From NCBI GenBank assembly GCA_046048295.1, contig JBJOGJ010000167.1:1-8749 (forward strand): 8,749 bases of DNA. The letters run 5' to 3'. The notes beneath the pieces are model-generated. The model did no database searches, was not told the DNA's origin, and saw only the letters and a program-made list of their open reading frames with translations. Each line of letters starts with the position of its first letter. The stretch's first letter is position 1. The stretch comes from CBDCWA01 sp046048295 (GTDB lineage: Bacteria; Pseudomonadota; Alphaproteobacteria; Rhizobiales; Hyphomicrobiaceae). The translations under genes and the position numbers were made by a program. Positions 6,735-8,749 of the stretch are shown here, piece by piece.

Positions 6735-7789
6735 CGCCAGCCTCCAGCGGCCCCGGCGGTGTCGAGCCCCGCCCCTTCAATGGCGAAAGGTGCGTCGTAG
6801 CGGTGCCGGAAGAGCAGATTCACATCACTAAACCGTCCGGTGGCAACAAGGCAGCGGGCCAACTGCAACCTCAGGTCCGCCGGCAATCGATGAGCCTGGT
6901 GCAGGAGCCGGTCGAGAATTGCGTCATCCTCTCCGCTGAGACGAACGATGCGACACTGCAGAACCTCTGCCGCTGCTACCGCCACCGGACCGGCCGCGGC
7001 TTCCGCCTTCGCGCAGATGGCGCGTGCAAAGGAAATCGCGTCCTGCACGTCGGCTGGCTCGAGGAAGCCGGATTCGGCGCAATCCAACGCGATCGATGCA
7101 CTTTCGAGAAGCTCGTCTGCAGTGTCCTCAGCGCTGTCACGGCGGCGCACGTCATGAAAACGTCTCCTGAACTTCTCCTTCAGCCTGACGAAAACGGCAG
7201 CGGCCTGCGCCCTTACAGCCGGCTCGGGACAGCGCAGCGCCCGTTGCAGGAACGGCAGGTACTCCGCATGATAGTTGAGACCAATTCGTCCGAGCAGAAG
7301 CTGTTTCTCGTTCAACGCGCCGCTCTCGAAGATCTTCTCGAAGCGCCCCGGCTCGGGCGACTGCAGCGTGTACTCACGGCCGCACAACACATCCTGATGA
7401 AGCCGGTCGCTCTGCTCCGTTGCCACCTGTCCAGACAACAGCGTGTACCAACGGTCAAGCAATCTCTCATCGCGCGCATCGAACAGCTTCTGTAGCAGAA
7501 GGATGGCGATCGCCACGATGGCCAACGGACCTCCAGCCAGGACGAAAAGGACAGACGCCAATCCAGCCGGAGAGGCACCGTTGCCGATGAGAACGGCACC
7601 GAACGCGACGGTGACCGCCAAATGGCAAACGGCAGCAGCCGAGTAACCGAGACCCAGATAGAGCGCCGCTGCGATGCATGCCGCATCAGCCAGCAACAGC
7701 AGCGCGATTGAGCCTGCTCCGTTCGCTTTGCAGGACGTGAGAAACCTTCTCCATGCCTGCTCGTCTGCTCTTGAGCGTTGCATCACCAC
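6728..7789 (-). CDS. pelE: PelE-like inner-membrane scaffold of the Pel complex
   Basis: Inner-membrane protein of the Pel synthase complex, 353 aa (Pseudomonas PelE is about 329). Hydrophobic helices at about 27-46, 48-68 and 78-100 anchor it. The rest is a soluble, alpha-helical region (100-345) rich in A/L/R that looks like degenerate helical repeats, as in the TPR-type domain of PelE. No catalytic motif is seen, and the family is thought to have a scaffold role, linking PelD to PelF/PelG. The N-terminus has consecutive starts GTG-GTG-ATG (7789, 7786, 7783). GGAG ends 6 nt before the first GTG, so that start is used here; ATG at 7783 is the alternative. It lies 18 nt after pelD and overlaps pelF by 7 nt. 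The family evolves fast, so the name rests mainly on position, membrane anchor and helical layout. Confidence 0.8.
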   Translation of the reverse strand: MVMQRSRADEQAWRRFLTSCKANGAGSIALLLLADAACIAAALYLGLGYSAAAVCHLAVTVAFGAVLIGNGASPAGLASVLFVLAGGPLAIVAIAILLLQKLFDARDERLLDRWYTLLSGQVATEQSDRLHQDVLCGREYTLQSPEPGRFEKIFESGALNEKQLLLGRIGLNYHAEYLPFLQRALRCPEPAVRAQAAAVFVRLKEKFRRRFHDVRRRDSAEDTADELLESASIALDCAESGFLEPADVQDAISFARAICAKAEAAAGPVAVAAAEVLQCRIVRLSGEDDAILDRLLHQAHRLPADLRLQLARCLVATGRFSDVNLLFRHRYDAPFAIEGAGLDTAGAAGGWRC

Positions 7790-7807
7790 CAGCCGCTCCG
7801 CGCCGGA

Positions 7808-8749
7808 CTAGGCGCTACCCTTGAGAAACTTTCCTGCCGCCCGGACCGGCCACTCGGTCAGCGTTGGCAACGGCGGCGCCGAACCAGGCAGACCGGCAGA
7901 CTGGATGCGGCCAGTATTGAGGTTTACGAGGACGCGGTCCGCAGACAACGGAGTGGCAAGTTCTCGGCAAAGAGCTCGAACTGCCAATTCCGCATCGTCG
8001 TCAAGGCGCAACGGATCCATCTGGCGAATGAGGAGAACGCCAATGAGACTTCCAGTGCCGGCCGGCATGATCGGAGCGGCGATCAGGCCCATGCTGCCGA
8101 GCAGGCGCGCATCGCTCGCGTCGCGTACGGTCAAAAGATCCTTTCGCTCGACCATTGCGCGACGCAGGGCCTGAGGCAGTTCATCGGGCAGAGACACCTT
8201 CAGTCGTATGCCTGTCGAGCCAGCCATGTCGCGTTCCAGCATCCAGCCGCCGTCATTCCTGCCGTATATGGCGTAGTCCGCGCCGCCGAGCAGTACAGCG
8301 AGTGCATGCGACAGTGAATGAGAGAGCTGCTCGCGTGGGGAATGGCGCACCGCCTCGAGCGCACGTAGCCCGGCTTCGACGGAGCGATCCTTCGAGCAAA
8401 GGATCTGGCGTTCCAGTGCCTCGACGTGGCCGCGCAGCCTATAGGCAAGATCGCCGGTCGTCTGCAGCTTCTCGCTTGCTTCGAGCAGGCGTGCCTGGAG
8501 GGAGATGCTCGCCTTCTGCTGCTGGCTGCGGAAGCTGCCGAAGACGAGCGCGGCCAACAACCAAAGGATCGGCTCGCGCCACAAGTTCGAATGGTAGTCG
8601 TACATGTCTCCCAGGCTCGCCTGCGGCGACACGTCGGCAAGAAGATGAATTGCAATGGCGACGGCTGCGGCAGAGAGACCGGCTGCAGTACCGTACTGGC
8701 AGGCGAGAAGTAGGACAGGAATCCACAATGGGTGCGGTTCGATGCGGGT
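7808..8749 (-). CDS. pelD: PelD-like membrane GAF protein, partial; GGDEF domain absent
   Basis: C-terminal 313 residues of a PelD-type regulatory subunit of the Pel synthase; the 5' end is beyond the window. The frame is open to the edge, and the residues before the TTG at 8728 (TRIEPHP) continue the usual HPxWxPVLLL transmembrane segment, so 8728 is not the start. In-window order: a membrane helix pair at about 8-39 and 59-72, a coiled-coil stalk at about 72-120, and a GAF domain at about 124-268 (GGADYAIYGRNDGGWMLERD; LIGVLLIRQMDPLRLDDDAEL). After that only about 45 low-complexity residues remain before TAG. Pseudomonas PelD instead continues into a degenerate GGDEF domain whose RxxD site binds c-di-GMP; neither is present here. 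Since pelE starts 18 nt later, a frameshifted remnant has no room. PelD identity is well supported by the GAF layout and the pelEFG neighbours. Confidence 0.85.
   Translation of the reverse strand, partial: TRIEPHPLWIPVLLLACQYGTAAGLSAAAVAIAIHLLADVSPQASLGDMYDYHSNLWREPILWLLAALVFGSFRSQQQKASISLQARLLEASEKLQTTGDLAYRLRGHVEALERQILCSKDRSVEAGLRALEAVRHSPREQLSHSLSHALAVLLGGADYAIYGRNDGGWMLERDMAGSTGIRLKVSLPDELPQALRRAMVERKDLLTVRDASDARLLGSMGLIAAPIMPAGTGSLIGVLLIRQMDPLRLDDDAELAVRALCRELATPLSADRVLVNLNTGRIQSAGLPGSAPPLPTLTEWPVRAAGKFLKGSA

Noticed and set aside
7808..8728. TTG at 8728 as the start of pelD
   Set aside because: The frame stays open to the window edge and the residues before it continue a transmembrane segment typical of PelD, so the gene is cut by the window and does not start there.

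Overview
The window is high-GC DNA with seven genes, all read from the minus strand. Rhizobial-type features (an ExoF-like export protein and a FixK-like regulator with a FixK/FNR-type DNA box) suggest an alphaproteobacterium, probably Hyphomicrobiales/Rhizobiales. This is inferred from gene content; there is no rRNA or other taxonomic marker.

From right to left in transcription order, positions 8749-1243 hold a tightly packed operon: pelD (5' end outside the window), pelE, pelF, pelG, a periplasmic polysaccharide-export (OPX/ExoF-like) gene, and a secreted GH114-type polygalactosaminidase. Gaps are 18 nt or less, or the genes overlap, except for about 62 nt (23 nt with the alternative start) before the hydrolase gene. 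PelD/E/F/G form the inner-membrane synthase that builds the partially de-N-acetylated galactosamine-rich Pel polysaccharide: PelF is the glycosyltransferase, PelG the polytopic transporter-like subunit, PelD the regulatory scaffold and PelE its partner. The periplasmic half differs from the Pseudomonas pelABCDEFG system. No PelA, PelB or PelC follows. Instead there is an ExoF-like protein with a long coiled coil, plus a stand-alone hydrolase whose family acts on the same kind of polymer. The PelD here also ends right after its GAF domain and lacks the degenerate GGDEF domain that binds c-di-GMP in Pseudomonas. Together these look like a rearranged Pel system, with synthase-type assembly coupled to an OPX-type exit route and possibly different control.

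Positions 1242-1030 are an A+T-richer intergenic region. It holds a FixK/FNR-type box overlapping a sigma70-like -35 element, and a short direct repeat. Positions 1029-238 encode a Crp/Fnr-family regulator with a FixK/FNR-like recognition helix and no Fe-S cysteine cluster. It is a candidate for self-control through that box and possibly for control of the pel operon, whose own promoter lies outside the window. Positions 1-237 contain no gene that can be supported.
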